Positions 27,950-36,861 are shown, numbered from the stretch's first letter. The stretch is DNA of 54,753 bases from Clostridia bacterium (GCA_016278615.1 JADQBM010000108.1:1-54753); one strand, 5' to 3'. Notes: a model not told the origin generated them from the sequence alone. Numbers and translations: made by a program.

Positions 27950-28084
27950 TAGATAGAAGATAGATAAGAGATAAGAGATAATAGATAACAGTTAATGTAG
28001 AAATTTTGCCAAAGGCAAAATTTCCTCCTTAATTCTTAATTCTTAATTCTTAATTCTTAATTCTTAATTCTTAATTCTTAATTC
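27950..28084. repeat. heptamer-arm hairpin element A (behind whiA)
   Basis: Left arm: degenerate AGATAAG/AGATAAC units (27951-27990). Core: hairpin GAAATTTTGCC, AAA, GGCAAAATTTC (28000-28024). Right arm: eight exact copies of TTAATTC (28029-28084). The element begins 12 nt behind the whiA stop codon. It shares its plan with elements B-E. Confidence 0.85.
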
Positions 28085-28096
28085 TTAATTATTATT

Positions 28097-29050
28097 TCAC
28101 ATTTCTCCTTGCTTTATTTTCTCGGCTATTTTCTCAATTTTTTTCATTCTATGATTGACACCAGATTTACCTACTGGTGGATCTAGCATTTCTCCAAGCT
28201 CCAGCATGCTTGCATCCCTATTGTTAAGTCTAAGTTCAGCAATTTCTCTAAGCTTATCTGACAATATTTTTAATCCTCTTTCTTTTTCAATGTATTGAAT
28301 ATGATGCATTTGCCTTATGGACGTATCTACTATTTTATTAAGATTTGCTGTCTCACAATTAACAAGTCTGTTTACCTTGTTTCTCATATCCTTTACAATT
28401 CTAATATTTTCTAAATCTAACAAGGTATTATAAGCACCTATAATATTTAGAAAATCAACAATTTGTTCACCTTCTTTAAGATATATGACAAAATTCTTTT
28501 TTCTTGTTACTATTTTAGCATTTAATTCGAATTTATTTAACAGGTTTTTAATATCTTCACCCAATTGATTGTTATTTGTTACAATTTCAAGATGATAGGA
28601 CTTTCCAGGATCTGAAACTGAACCAGCTCCAAGAAAAGCGCCTCTTAAGTAGGCTCTTTTACAACATCTTTTTTTAATAAGTTTTTCTGGGATTGAATAA
28701 TCTATATCATTCAATCCGTCTCTTACTATGAGAACACCTGTTTTCTTAAGTATCTCTTCCGCTTTCATCTCAGAAAGAACAATAAGTTCATAATAATGAT
28801 GTTTTTTAAGCATTTTACTTTGACTGATGACAAGATCCGTATGAATATTAAAGTACAATTTTAACAGCTTGATTATCTTTCGTGCTGCAGCAGGATTTTC
28901 TGTTACTAGTTTAATATTCATCTTTCCATGACCTGAGAGCTGTATGGTCCCACACATTCTGATAAATCCCGAAATTTCTGCTAATTGGCAGCATTTGTTT
29001 TCAGGAATGACACGGGCTAGTTCGTTTTTGGTTGTTGCTGAAAAAGACAT
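28097..29050 (-). CDS. whiA: DNA-binding protein WhiA
   Basis: A 317-aa member of the WhiA family: an N-terminal LAGLIDADG-like homing-endonuclease fold without nuclease function (CCKRAYLRGAFLGAGSVSDP) and a C-terminal helix-turn-helix (RDASMLELGEMLDPPVGKSG). In Gram-positive bacteria it influences cell division and chromosome segregation. ATG at 29050 follows AAGAGGTGA; the ORF extends further upstream but only into repeat DNA. The usual yvcK-whiA adjacency is broken here by a GH26-like gene and DUF1540. Confidence 0.95.
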   Translation of the reverse strand: MSFSATTKNELARVIPENKCCQLAEISGFIRMCGTIQLSGHGKMNIKLVTENPAAARKIIKLLKLYFNIHTDLVISQSKMLKKHHYYELIVLSEMKAEEILKKTGVLIVRDGLNDIDYSIPEKLIKKRCCKRAYLRGAFLGAGSVSDPGKSYHLEIVTNNNQLGEDIKNLLNKFELNAKIVTRKKNFVIYLKEGEQIVDFLNIIGAYNTLLDLENIRIVKDMRNKVNRLVNCETANLNKIVDTSIRQMHHIQYIEKERGLKILSDKLREIAELRLNNRDASMLELGEMLDPPVGKSGVNHRMKKIEKIAEKIKQGEM

Positions 29051-29080
29051 TTTTTCACCTCTTTTATAAACAGATGGAAT

Positions 29081-29108
29081 GTGGTTGGGCACGGGGACCC
29101 AACCCTAC
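29081..29108. repeat. inverted third copy of the GGTTGGG palindromic repeat
   Basis: Reads GTGGTTGGGCACGGGGACCC and ends CAACCCTAC. It is the reverse complement of the two 29-bp copies at 27880-27946 with a few changes. It lies just upstream of whiA. Confidence 0.8.
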
Positions 29109-29132
29109 GCCTTTCACTCATCTTGCTTTTCA

Positions 29133-29236
29133 CGGGCAGGCACAAGACTCGCCCCCATTTTATTGCTTGTTCGGGCAGGCACAAGACCAGCCCCTACTTT
29201 ATTGCTTGTTCGGGCAGGTGCAAGACCAGCCCCTAC
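29133..29236. repeat. three tandem CGGGCAGG..CCTAC repeats
   Basis: Units at 29133-29156, 29172-29197 and 29211-29236, spaced by TTTATTGCTTGTT-like linkers. All match the unit at 36-61. With the GGTTGGG copy they fill most of the 355-nt gap between whiA and the DUF1540 gene. Short ORFs that cross this stretch are artefacts of the repeat. Confidence 0.85.
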
Positions 29237-29405
29237 TATATTATTGATTTACCTCCATGCATAATGTTTATTTTTTAAAGCAAACTAATTAGTAAGCTCT
29301 TGTTTTATATTGGGTCAAGCAAAGCCCGATATATACCATCTGATTATTCTTTCTTAGATGGGAAGTTTCAATCAGAAAAAGTTTAAAATTTTTGGAGGTG
29401 ACTAT

Positions 29406-29567
29406 ATGAACCAAAATCAGGATATCAAATGTAGCGTACATAATTGTCAGTATTACAAAGACAATTATTGTACAGCCGATCGTATTCAAGTTGATAACCA
29501 ATATGGCAGTCTATCAAACAACAGTGATGAAACAATATGTGTAACCTTTAAACCAAAAGACAGTTAA
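29406..29567 (+). CDS. DUF1540 domain-containing small protein
   Basis: A 53-aa protein with four cysteines at 9, 14, 22 and 45 in the pattern IKCSVHNCQYYKDNYCTADRI and ETICVTF, the DUF1540 signature. The cysteines suggest a small metal-binding fold. GGAGGTGA lies just before ATG at 29406, and upstream sequence in the same frame lacks a binding site. Members are common in spore-forming Clostridia, often as sets of paralogues; function is unknown. It is a single plus-strand gene with its own terminator. Confidence 0.88.
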   Translation: MNQNQDIKCSVHNCQYYKDNYCTADRIQVDNQYGSLSNNSDETICVTFKPKDS

Positions 29568-29607
29568 GTTTTAAAAGACCTTACTTCAAAGTAAGGTCTT
29601 TTAAAAC
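29568..29607 (+). terminator. terminator of the DUF1540 gene
   Basis: A 17-bp perfect stem, GTTTTAAAAGACCTTAC (29568-29584) with its complement at 29591-29607, and loop TTCAAA. It starts immediately after the stop codon. The T-run is inside the stem, so it may work in both directions. Confidence 0.8.
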
Positions 29608-29717
29608 ACTAATACCTAGCTAGCAAAGCTCTTCTGTTGTCTTCATGTTTTTTACTTCCAAAGTTCTTTTTCAATAAATATATTATATAGCTTTTTAGCT
29701 ATTGATTAACTTGTTTA

Positions 29718-31316
29718 TCATTTAAATTCCTGGAAATTTTTTCTGAAAATATTAATTAAAGCAGGGTTATCATCTAATCTATAAATTCTTGCCGCTCTTC
29801 CTTGAGTGTCATAGTCACATCCATTCCACCATATTGCTGCCTTAATTCTTTCATACTTGGAGATGTTTTCAAACATTTCCATTACCCATTCCTCTTTATT
29901 CCCCCCTACACTATTTGATCCAAACTCCGTTATCATAAATGGTTTGTTGAAAGTTTTGTCATATTCCATATATAATTCATCATAGATTTCTTGAAATCCT
30001 CGCCAAACCTCTCCGGGATAATAGTTTCCCGTGTTATATCCTGTCATTCCAATAACATCTACAAAGGAATCTCCCGGGTAATAGGCCAAAGGATCATTCC
30101 ATCTAAAATCGGGGAAGGATTTATCATGAGGGTTCCATATCCAGATAACATTATCCACTTCATTTTCTTCAAAAGTTCTATAAATGTACCGATAGAGCTC
30201 TTTATAGATCATGGGGTCCTTGGAGGTATAATAGGAAGAATACAGACACCAATCTCCATTCATTTCATTATTAAGCCTAAACAGCACTGGGTGTTCAAAT
30301 GCTTTCAACATCTCTGCATACTCTTTGAAATAAGCATCGTATTCACCATTTAATATATCGTACACCATATTTCCTTCTTGGTCATTTTGGCGACTTGTTT
30401 GTAAAGTAAGTTGCACATATCTTTCATCCTTGTAGGCTTTCTCTAATCCGCTCTTTAAAACTTCAAGATTTTGTTCAGATGGAAGGTTATGATACCTTAC
30501 AAGAAAATCAAATTTAAAATCCAATCTGTCTTCTGTCTTTTTAAAATAATCCAGATAGTCCGGCGCAAAATTATCAAATATGCCCCAAGTGAGCTTTGTA
30601 GCGTCAATAAAGTAATTGTTATAAAACGTTTGAGTCTCTTCATTCCAGCTCTTTATTGAATCATCTTCAGGCAGCTTGTCCATATATACTTGCCCTTTTC
30701 TCTCAATAATTCTGAAACTCTTAATCATCTCAAGACAAATCTCATCTTTCAGCGGTTCTGAAGATTTGAAAAACAAACTATATACTTCTTTATTGTTCTT
30801 GATAATTTCAGCGCTTAAATAATAATTCTTATCATTTTCTATCTTTTCCAGCTTATTTCTATTCCATTTCGCCGTATGTATCACATAACCATTATGATTA
30901 AATAGGCTTTCATTTTCCTTAAAATGGTCTGTCGTGTTATTTAAAAATCCATTAGAATAATAAATATAGCTCCAGACATTTGCTAATGAATTATTCAAAT
31001 TATCATAATAAATTTCTATTTGGGTGGTTTCATCAAAAATGAGATTGTGTACAGGGGAAAGGTGAACATCCAAATGCATATGATTAGGGTAATTCACACT
31101 GTATCCATTAGGATAATCTGTTAATTTATTGAAGCTATCTGATATAGGGGTAATGGTTTTTACATCATCAGTAGGGTTTGTACTCCTGGTTTCTGAATTC
31201 TTTCCATTAATAATTACCCTTTCATCCGTAGTAATCGAATCATTTGCAACTGCTCTTTCAGTAAAGACAATAAATAATAATGCTATCAATAATACTGCAA
31301 TACCTGCTCTTTTCAA
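29718..31316 (-). CDS. secreted GH26-like glycoside hydrolase (beta-mannanase type)
   Basis: A 532-aa predicted secreted protein. TTG at 31316 is taken as start because AGGAGG lies 6 nt upstream and the signal peptide KRAGIAVLLIALLFIVF begins there; the longer frame runs into repeat DNA. The N-terminal ~210 residues form an unassigned beta-rich module. The C-terminal domain (about 240-532) has GH26 features: predicted acid/base Glu351 in RLNNEMNGDW and nucleophile Glu464 in FMITEFGSN, with VIWIWNPHD between them. It may cleave beta-mannan or a related beta-glucan. It stands alone, without transport genes, inside a housekeeping block and therefore looks inserted. Confidence 0.82.
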   Translation of the reverse strand: MKRAGIAVLLIALLFIVFTERAVANDSITTDERVIINGKNSETRSTNPTDDVKTITPISDSFNKLTDYPNGYSVNYPNHMHLDVHLSPVHNLIFDETTQIEIYYDNLNNSLANVWSYIYYSNGFLNNTTDHFKENESLFNHNGYVIHTAKWNRNKLEKIENDKNYYLSAEIIKNNKEVYSLFFKSSEPLKDEICLEMIKSFRIIERKGQVYMDKLPEDDSIKSWNEETQTFYNNYFIDATKLTWGIFDNFAPDYLDYFKKTEDRLDFKFDFLVRYHNLPSEQNLEVLKSGLEKAYKDERYVQLTLQTSRQNDQEGNMVYDILNGEYDAYFKEYAEMLKAFEHPVLFRLNNEMNGDWCLYSSYYTSKDPMIYKELYRYIYRTFEENEVDNVIWIWNPHDKSFPDFRWNDPLAYYPGDSFVDVIGMTGYNTGNYYPGEVWRGFQEIYDELYMEYDKTFNKPFMITEFGSNSVGGNKEEWVMEMFENISKYERIKAAIWWNGCDYDTQGRAARIYRLDDNPALINIFRKNFQEFK

Positions 31317-31351
31317 AACCAACCTCCTAGTTAAATTAAGAGTTAATGAAA

Positions 31352-31511
31352 AATGAATAATGAATAAGGAATAATGAAGGAGGAAATTTTCAAAGAAAAT
31401 TTCTAACATGAAATTAATAATTTTTTTTATAACTAAATCGAGGAGATTTTACAATAGTAAAATCTTTTCCTTCATCGTTCATTGTTCATTGTTCATTGTT
31501 CATTATTCATT
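31352..31511. repeat. heptamer-arm hairpin element B (behind yvcK)
   Basis: Left arm AATGAAT-type units (31352-31380). Hairpin 1: GAAATTTTC/GAAAATTTC (31383-31403). Hairpin 2: AGATTTTAC/GTAAAATCT (31444-31465). Right arm: four GTTCATT units plus one variant (31477-31511). The yvcK stop codon (31503-31505) and its last codons lie inside the right arm. Confidence 0.85.
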
Positions 31512-32747
31512 GTTTAACTCCTTGATAATACTTGCTATTTTATCAGCATCATGTCGAATATAGCCTTGCTTCACATCCACATAAGCACCTTCGACAACTT
31601 GTATCCCTTTCTTTTTCAAAGCACGTGATTCCTTTTTTGTCAAAAGAACAGGTTTTGCGCCGTCCTCATTATATTTTACCAGATTATCTTCTGAAATTCT
31701 CTCATTATTTACAAGAATATAGTCAATTATTTTTTCGTCTGTATGCTGTAGAACTGCTTTTAAGTGGTCCATCACACCATAACCATCTGTTTCTCCAGGT
31801 TGAGTCATTATATTCGTTATGAATACTTTCTTTGCCTCTGATTTTAAAATTGCTTCGATAATACCTTTCACAAGAAAGTTAGGAATGATACTGGTGTATA
31901 AACTTCCCGGTCCAAAGACAATGATATCAGCACTTTGAATTGCACTAATAGTCCCCTCTAATGGCATGGGAGCATGAGGTTCTACGAAAACATGTTGAAT
32001 ACGGCTTTTGTATTTTATAACAGCTAAAGGAATTTTAGATTCTCCCACTATTATTTTTCCATTTTCCAGTTCAGCACATAATTGTATATCTTCGGCGGTA
32101 ACAGGCACCACTCTCCCTTTCACCGCTAGTATTTCATGCACTTTTGCAATTGCTTCTTCGAAATTTTCATATACACCTGTTAATGCAGCAATCAACAAAT
32201 TCCCAAAGTTCTGTCCTGACAGGCGACCTTCTTTGAATCGATATTGTAAAAGTTCCTGCATATCTTCCTCTGTATCAGCCAGTGCAAGAATACAGCTTCT
32301 GATATCACCAGGCGGTAACATTCCTAAATCTTCCCTAAGAACGCCTGATCCTCCACCATCGTCCGTGGTGGTGACAATAGCCGTTATATTTGAAGTGATT
32401 TTTTTAAACCCTCTGAGGATTACGGATAAACCAGTTCCCCCTCCAACCACTACAATTTTGAAGCCTTTATCAAGATGATACTTTTCATGAATTTTATATT
32501 GCAAAAGTTCCGATAAGTCGGATATCTCTAAAATGGAAAACAATGATCTCATGGCTTTACGCAGGGAATAAACAATCATTATAATGCCTATTAACAAAAC
32601 AAAAACATGGATTTGCATTGACCCTTGTTTAAGGAATTGATTAAGGTACGGATAAATACCAATGAAAATTAGAAATATTCCTATAGAACCCATGAATAAC
32701 CATCGCTTAATATGAATGCCTGGTTTCAACCAGTTAAAATGCTTCAT
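31503..32747 (-). CDS. yvcK: gluconeogenesis factor YvcK/GlmR (CofD-like)
   Basis: A 414-aa protein. Two N-terminal membrane segments (LFMGSIGIFLIFIGIYPYL and IHVFVLLIGIIMIVYSL) precede a CofD-like nucleotide-sugar-binding domain with VVVGGGTGLSVILRG, TTDDGGGSGVLRED and PPGDIRSCILALAD. In Bacillus it binds UDP-GlcNAc and steers carbon to the cell wall. GGGGGG precedes the ATG. The membrane anchor is common in clostridial members. The final residues NNE and the stop codon are encoded by the heptamer repeat of element B. Confidence 0.95.
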   Translation of the reverse strand: MKHFNWLKPGIHIKRWLFMGSIGIFLIFIGIYPYLNQFLKQGSMQIHVFVLLIGIIMIVYSLRKAMRSLFSILEISDLSELLQYKIHEKYHLDKGFKIVVVGGGTGLSVILRGFKKITSNITAIVTTTDDGGGSGVLREDLGMLPPGDIRSCILALADTEEDMQELLQYRFKEGRLSGQNFGNLLIAALTGVYENFEEAIAKVHEILAVKGRVVPVTAEDIQLCAELENGKIIVGESKIPLAVIKYKSRIQHVFVEPHAPMPLEGTISAIQSADIIVFGPGSLYTSIIPNFLVKGIIEAILKSEAKKVFITNIMTQPGETDGYGVMDHLKAVLQHTDEKIIDYILVNNERISEDNLVKYNEDGAKPVLLTKKESRALKKKGIQVVEGAYVDVKQGYIRHDADKIASIIKELNNE

Positions 32748-32784
32748 GGCGCCCCCCGAATAATCAAAGTGTAAGTTGCAAGGC

Positions 32785-32982
32785 AGATAAGAGATAACAG
32801 ATAATAGTTAAGGAAAGGTTTTGTTCCAAAACCTCCAGTATATGAACACCAACCGAAACGACAAACTTGAAAAAAATGAACAATGAAGGTAGAAATATTG
32901 CCAAAGGCATATTTCTGACCATAACTGTTATCTATTATCTGTTATCTGTTATCTGTTATCTGTTATCTCTTATCCCTTATCT
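32785..32982. repeat. heptamer-arm hairpin element C (behind rapZ)
   Basis: Left arm AGATAAGAGATAACAGATAA (from 32785). Hairpin 1: AGGTTTTG/CAAAACCT (32816-32834). Hairpin 2: GAAATATTGCC/GGCATATTTC (about 32892-32916). Right arm: eight GTTATCT-type units (32927-32982, five exact). The right arm ends about 25 nt from the rapZ stop codon. The two arms are mutually complementary and could fold into one long stem. Confidence 0.85.
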
Positions 32983-33006
32983 ACCTTGTCCCTGTAATCT
33001 TAGTAT

Positions 33007-33846
33007 TTATATATCTCTATGCGATATGACGACTCTTTTTCCTTCTTTCGAAAGAATATCATTAAACTCATTTGCAAGAACTACAGATCGATGCTGGCCC
33101 CCTGTACACCCAAAGGCAATGACCAATTGTGATTTTCCTTCTCTCAAATAATAAGGAATCAGAAATTTTATTAAATCATATATTTTATCTACGAAAGTTT
33201 TACTTTCTGGCCATTTTAATACATATTCCTTAACTTTGCGATTGTTTCCCGTTAGATGCTTCATACTACTAAGGTAAAAGGGATTTCTTAAGAACCTCAC
33301 ATCAAAAACAATATCTGAATCTAAAGGAATGCCATTCTTGTATCCAAAAGACATTATGTTTATAGAGAGGCTCTCAACCTTCTCATGTGTATCAAATATT
33401 TTTTTTAATTCTAGTTTTAGTTGCGTAGGAGACATGTTAGAAGTATCAATGATATAATCGGCAATTTTTCTGATCTCCGAGAGCTTGTCACGTTCTTGTG
33501 TAATCCCATCCTGAATACTTCCATCTTTACTAACCGGGTGAATTCGCCTTGATTCTTTATATCTTCTAATGAGCACTTCATCTGATGCCTCTAAAAAGAC
33601 AACTTTATGATTCCCCCCTATGCTTTGCATATCCTCTATGGCTTTATTCAAATCGTCAAAGAACTCTCCACCTCTTATATCCATTACAAAGGCTGCTTTT
33701 CTAATATCTTTACCCCCCAATGACACAAAATCTTTCATGAGTTTTGGAGGAAGGTTATCGATACAATAATAGCCTAAATCTTCCATGCATTCTACTGCTT
33801 TGGTTTTTCCTGCACCAGAAAGTCCTGTGATAATAGCAATTTTCAT
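33007..33846 (-). CDS. rapZ: RNase adapter / nucleotide-binding protein RapZ (YvcJ)
   Basis: A 279-aa protein with Walker A GLSGAGKT at 8-15 and the C-terminal RapZ signature (FGCTGGQHRSVVLANEF). In Enterobacteria it targets small RNAs controlling glucosamine-phosphate synthase; in Firmicutes it hydrolyses nucleotides and its role is less clear. GAGGTGAGGG precedes ATG and lies just after the stop codon of the PHP gene, so the two are coupled. The order PHP - rapZ - yvcK is typical. Confidence 0.96.
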   Translation of the reverse strand: MKIAIITGLSGAGKTKAVECMEDLGYYCIDNLPPKLMKDFVSLGGKDIRKAAFVMDIRGGEFFDDLNKAIEDMQSIGGNHKVVFLEASDEVLIRRYKESRRIHPVSKDGSIQDGITQERDKLSEIRKIADYIIDTSNMSPTQLKLELKKIFDTHEKVESLSINIMSFGYKNGIPLDSDIVFDVRFLRNPFYLSSMKHLTGNNRKVKEYVLKWPESKTFVDKIYDLIKFLIPYYLREGKSQLVIAFGCTGGQHRSVVLANEFNDILSKEGKRVVISHRDI

Positions 33847-33859
33847 TATTCCCTCACCT

Positions 33860-34594
33860 CTAATCTTCTCTTATGTTAATAATTCTATTAATTGGGAGTC
33901 CAGCCTCTTCAGCTCTTCTTAAACCCTTGCTGAATTCTCCTACCTTCTCTGGACTGTGCGCATCACTGTTAATAATGAATCTAACATTCGTCTTCGATGC
34001 TTCCATTATTTCTTCAACGGTCAAATGTCTATGATTGTTGTTGATTTCCATTAGGGTATGGTTTTTGTAACATGCATTGGCCACTTCATCCATATAAACA
34101 AACCCTTTTGAGCCAGGATGCGTTAATATATGAATTTCATTTAAATTAAGTGCCTTAATAATGGCTTCTGTATTCATGATTTTTAGCCGTTTAAACTGAA
34201 TGCTTGTAATAGAACTCACATAATTGCCCATGTGAATGAATCCCGATAAGGCAAAATTATTCCCAAAAACACCATAATGATACCCCGCAAGAATGATATC
34301 ATAGTTTTTCATTTCATCTTGCCTAATGTCTAATTCACCATTTGAATGAATGATATTTGCTTCTACCCCCAACTTTATGTCAAAATCAGAATAGGTTTCA
34401 TTTAGGTCTTCAATCTCTTCTCGCATTTTTTTTACTTTTTCTCTTTTTACTCCATAGGTTACGTGACCAGGCCCATGATCTGTTATTGCTATGGCTTCTA
34501 ATCCTTTATCAATTGCCACTTCAACATTTTGTAAAATGGTTCCCTTTCCATGAGAGTACAGAGTATGGGTATGATAGTCAAATGTCAAATGCAT
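33860..34594 (-). CDS. PHP-domain metal-dependent phosphoesterase
   Basis: A 244-aa PHP-family hydrolase. The metal-binding pattern is FDYHTHTLYSHGKGT at the N-terminus, ITDHGPGH, a mid-domain Glu in GVEANII, HILTHPGSKG and INSDAHSPEKV near the C-terminus. ATG at 34594 has GAGGAAG upstream and is preferred to a TTG 7 codons earlier that would overlap murB. It lies between murB and rapZ, a conserved clostridial position. Family members act on phosphorylated sugars or nucleotides; the substrate here is unknown. Confidence 0.88.
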   Translation of the reverse strand: MHLTFDYHTHTLYSHGKGTILQNVEVAIDKGLEAIAITDHGPGHVTYGVKREKVKKMREEIEDLNETYSDFDIKLGVEANIIHSNGELDIRQDEMKNYDIILAGYHYGVFGNNFALSGFIHMGNYVSSITSIQFKRLKIMNTEAIIKALNLNEIHILTHPGSKGFVYMDEVANACYKNHTLMEINNNHRHLTVEEIMEASKTNVRFIINSDAHSPEKVGEFSKGLRRAEEAGLPINRIINIRED

Positions 34595-34611
34595 ATTGCT
34601 TCCTCTTTTCT

Positions 34612-35526
34612 TCAATCACTACCAATTATTTTTACTTCTGGTTCCAAAGTAATGTCGAATTTATCTTGAACCGTACTTTGTATAATTGCAATGAGGTCTA
34701 GAATATCTTGAGAAGTGGCAGTCCCTTCATTAATAATAAACCCTGCATGTAAAGGTGAGACTCTAGCACCTCCTATGGATAGCCCTTTCAACCCTGCATC
34801 TTCAATGAGTTTACTGGCGTAGTGCCCTTGAGGCCTTTTAAAAATACTCCCGGCACTTGGATAGTTCATAGGCTGTTTGCTGTTGCGTCTGTCTGCCAAT
34901 TCCTTCATCCTATTTTTTATGGTTTCCTGCTGCCCTTTTATGAGTTTCAAATGAACTTCTAAAACAACATATGGCTCATAATGAAAAATACTGTCTCTAT
35001 AACCAAAATTCAATTCAGAATTCGAGAATACTTTTTCTACTCCTGAAGGATCCAATGCTTTAACCTTATAAGTAATATGGCTCATTTCTCCACCATAAGC
35101 GCCAGCATTCATAACCACTGCACCACCCACAGTTCCCGGTATTCCGCTTGCAAACTCTAACCCCGATAAAGAATATTGTGAAGCCTTCGAAGCTAAAGCA
35201 GACATAAGTGCCCCTGACTGTGCTATGATTAAATCGTCTTGGACTGAAATCTCGTTGAAACCATCACTGAGCTTAATGATAATGCCATCATAACCTTTTT
35301 CTTTTACAATGAGATTCGAACCTTTTCCCATGATATAATATTGTACGTCATATGCTTTGCATACAGATATAGCATAGGACACCTCTTTCATGCTTCCAGG
35401 AAGAACAAGAAGCTTTACCTCGCCGCCTACTTTAAAAGAAGTATATTCTTTCATAGGTGCATTCTTTATAAGCCTATGGGCCTCTATTCCTTTTTTAAGG
35501 CTATTATGTATTTTAAAAATATCCAA
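34612..35526 (-). CDS. murB: UDP-N-acetylenolpyruvoylglucosamine reductase
   Basis: A 304-aa FAD flavoenzyme of peptidoglycan precursor synthesis, reducing UDP-GlcNAc-enolpyruvate to UDP-MurNAc. Motifs: MKEYTSFKVGGEVKLLV, YIMGKGSNLIVKEKG, GLEFASGIPGTVGGAVVMNA, and the catalytic YPSAGSIFKRP. The start codon is TTG at 35526 with GGGGG 9 nt upstream; no ATG is available at the conserved N-terminus. It heads the murB - PHP - rapZ - yvcK group. Confidence 0.96.
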   Translation of the reverse strand: MDIFKIHNSLKKGIEAHRLIKNAPMKEYTSFKVGGEVKLLVLPGSMKEVSYAISVCKAYDVQYYIMGKGSNLIVKEKGYDGIIIKLSDGFNEISVQDDLIIAQSGALMSALASKASQYSLSGLEFASGIPGTVGGAVVMNAGAYGGEMSHITYKVKALDPSGVEKVFSNSELNFGYRDSIFHYEPYVVLEVHLKLIKGQQETIKNRMKELADRRNSKQPMNYPSAGSIFKRPQGHYASKLIEDAGLKGLSIGGARVSPLHAGFIINEGTATSQDILDLIAIIQSTVQDKFDITLEPEVKIIGSD

Positions 35527-35576
35527 TTTTATTATCCCCCAATAATATGAATTAAATTATTTTCTTTCTTCTCATT

Positions 35577-35608
35577 ATTATACCATGTTTGGCTCATTTT
35601 TTATTCAA
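35577..35608 (-). promoter_or_regulatory. extended -10 promoter upstream of murB
   Basis: Minus-strand TGGTATAAT (35585-35577) is an extended -10 box. The best -35, TTGAAT (35608-35603), is 20 nt away, longer than optimal, so the TG extension probably carries the activity. It lies about 50 nt before the murB start. Confidence 0.55.
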
Positions 35609-35616
35609 CAAACTCA

Positions 35617-36753
35617 TTACCTTTCCTCATATTTCTTCATTAGGTCCACTTTATCTTGAGTACTTAAAGTATTAATAAAACTTTTATTACTGTTCTTTAT
35701 TAGATTCTCAAGTTGCCCCATATCACTGTCTTCATCATAAATACTATGAACACCCTTCACAACAGGAAAAGCATTAAATTTCCATAAGTTCAATTGTTCA
35801 CTGTTGCAGGTAATGAAATCTATTAATTTAAGACACATTTCCAACTTCTGCTTATCTTTCTGTTTAAAAACCCCATAGGAAATACAATTGCCTTGCAAAT
35901 ATTGATTTTCACTTTCATTGTATAAAGTTATGAGTTTGTATTCACCAGGACTGCCCAGAGCGTATTCAACTTTGGCTAAATCCATTGTGCTACAAGAGAT
36001 GGCTGAAAAATCTCTTTTTTCAAATTCCGAATAAATATTCTTAGTTCTTTTAAAGCCATTGACCTCCTCTAAGTTCACTAATTCTCCCTGATCCTTTAGA
36101 TATTGAATTATTGAAAACAGTGTGCTTTCTCCAACAATAAAAGGCTTCTTTGAAATTTCATAGACAACTTGAGATAGATGAAGGAAATCTTTTTTGGTCC
36201 ATTTAACTTCTTTAGGAATATCCGAATCGCAATTTTCTAATTCATATCGATTAAAAGCAATAACATGTAAATCAATAAGTTTAGGAATACCATATATGTT
36301 TCCTTGATATGTAATAGAATCTTTCACCCCCGAAATATACTTATCCATACTGCCTTCATGAACAAAGCTATCTAGCGGCTCTAAAACGCCTAATTGTTGG
36401 ACTGCTCTCTCACTCCCCACCGGTGCAATGTCTGGCAGCGTATTTGTTTTTATAGCCGTTTCTATTTCTGGAAGACAATGTTCTGGATCTATGGGCTTAA
36501 AATCAATAAAAACGCCCCGGTTCTCTTTTTCAAATTCTTCTATTTTCTTTGCAATCCATCCATATCGTGTACCACTTTCTTTATCGAAACTGGGATAATC
36601 CCACAATACGATAATCCCTTGCCATTGGCTCTCTTTTTCATCTGTTTTTTCTTTATTTTGCTCTTTATATGCTTCAAAAGCAAAGGGCCCTGATATTACA
36701 AAAGCAACAATCAAAAGGGTAATGATCCCTTTTAATACTTTAAACACACACAT
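35617..36753 (-). CDS. extracellular solute-binding protein family 1-like, orphan
   Basis: A 378-aa exported protein. An N-terminal hydrophobic segment (VLKGIITLLIVAFVISGPFAF) acts as signal or anchor; there is no lipobox cysteine. The mature part resembles sugar ABC-transporter binding proteins: IIVLWDYPSFDKESGTRYGW, IAKKIEEFEKENRGV, LPDIAPVGSERAV, and IYGIPKLIDLHVIAFNR. AGGAGGAAA precedes ATG. No permease or ATPase gene is adjacent, so it either borrows a transporter or has another surface role. Confidence 0.75.
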   Translation of the reverse strand: MCVFKVLKGIITLLIVAFVISGPFAFEAYKEQNKEKTDEKESQWQGIIVLWDYPSFDKESGTRYGWIAKKIEEFEKENRGVFIDFKPIDPEHCLPEIETAIKTNTLPDIAPVGSERAVQQLGVLEPLDSFVHEGSMDKYISGVKDSITYQGNIYGIPKLIDLHVIAFNRYELENCDSDIPKEVKWTKKDFLHLSQVVYEISKKPFIVGESTLFSIIQYLKDQGELVNLEEVNGFKRTKNIYSEFEKRDFSAISCSTMDLAKVEYALGSPGEYKLITLYNESENQYLQGNCISYGVFKQKDKQKLEMCLKLIDFITCNSEQLNLWKFNAFPVVKGVHSIYDEDSDMGQLENLIKNSNKSFINTLSTQDKVDLMKKYEER

Positions 36754-36861
36754 TTTTTCCTCCTATAGCAATATTATTTTATATCATATACATTAAATAT
36801 TCACTAAAGTAGTCGTATTCAAGTAAAACCAAATGTATAATTGCATATTTATAAGTATTTA

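Noticed and set aside
28029-28084. Tandem TTAATTC array as a possible CRISPR
   Set aside because: The units are contiguous heptamers without spacers, and no cas genes are present.
29079-29278. Several 60-70-aa plus-strand frames upstream of DUF1540
   Set aside because: They read through the CGGGCAGG and GGTTGGG repeats in three overlapping frames, have repetitive text and no binding site.
31317-31409. Upstream extension of the GH26-like gene
   Set aside because: The extra 31 codons come from repeat element B; AGGAGG and the signal peptide both support TTG at 31316.
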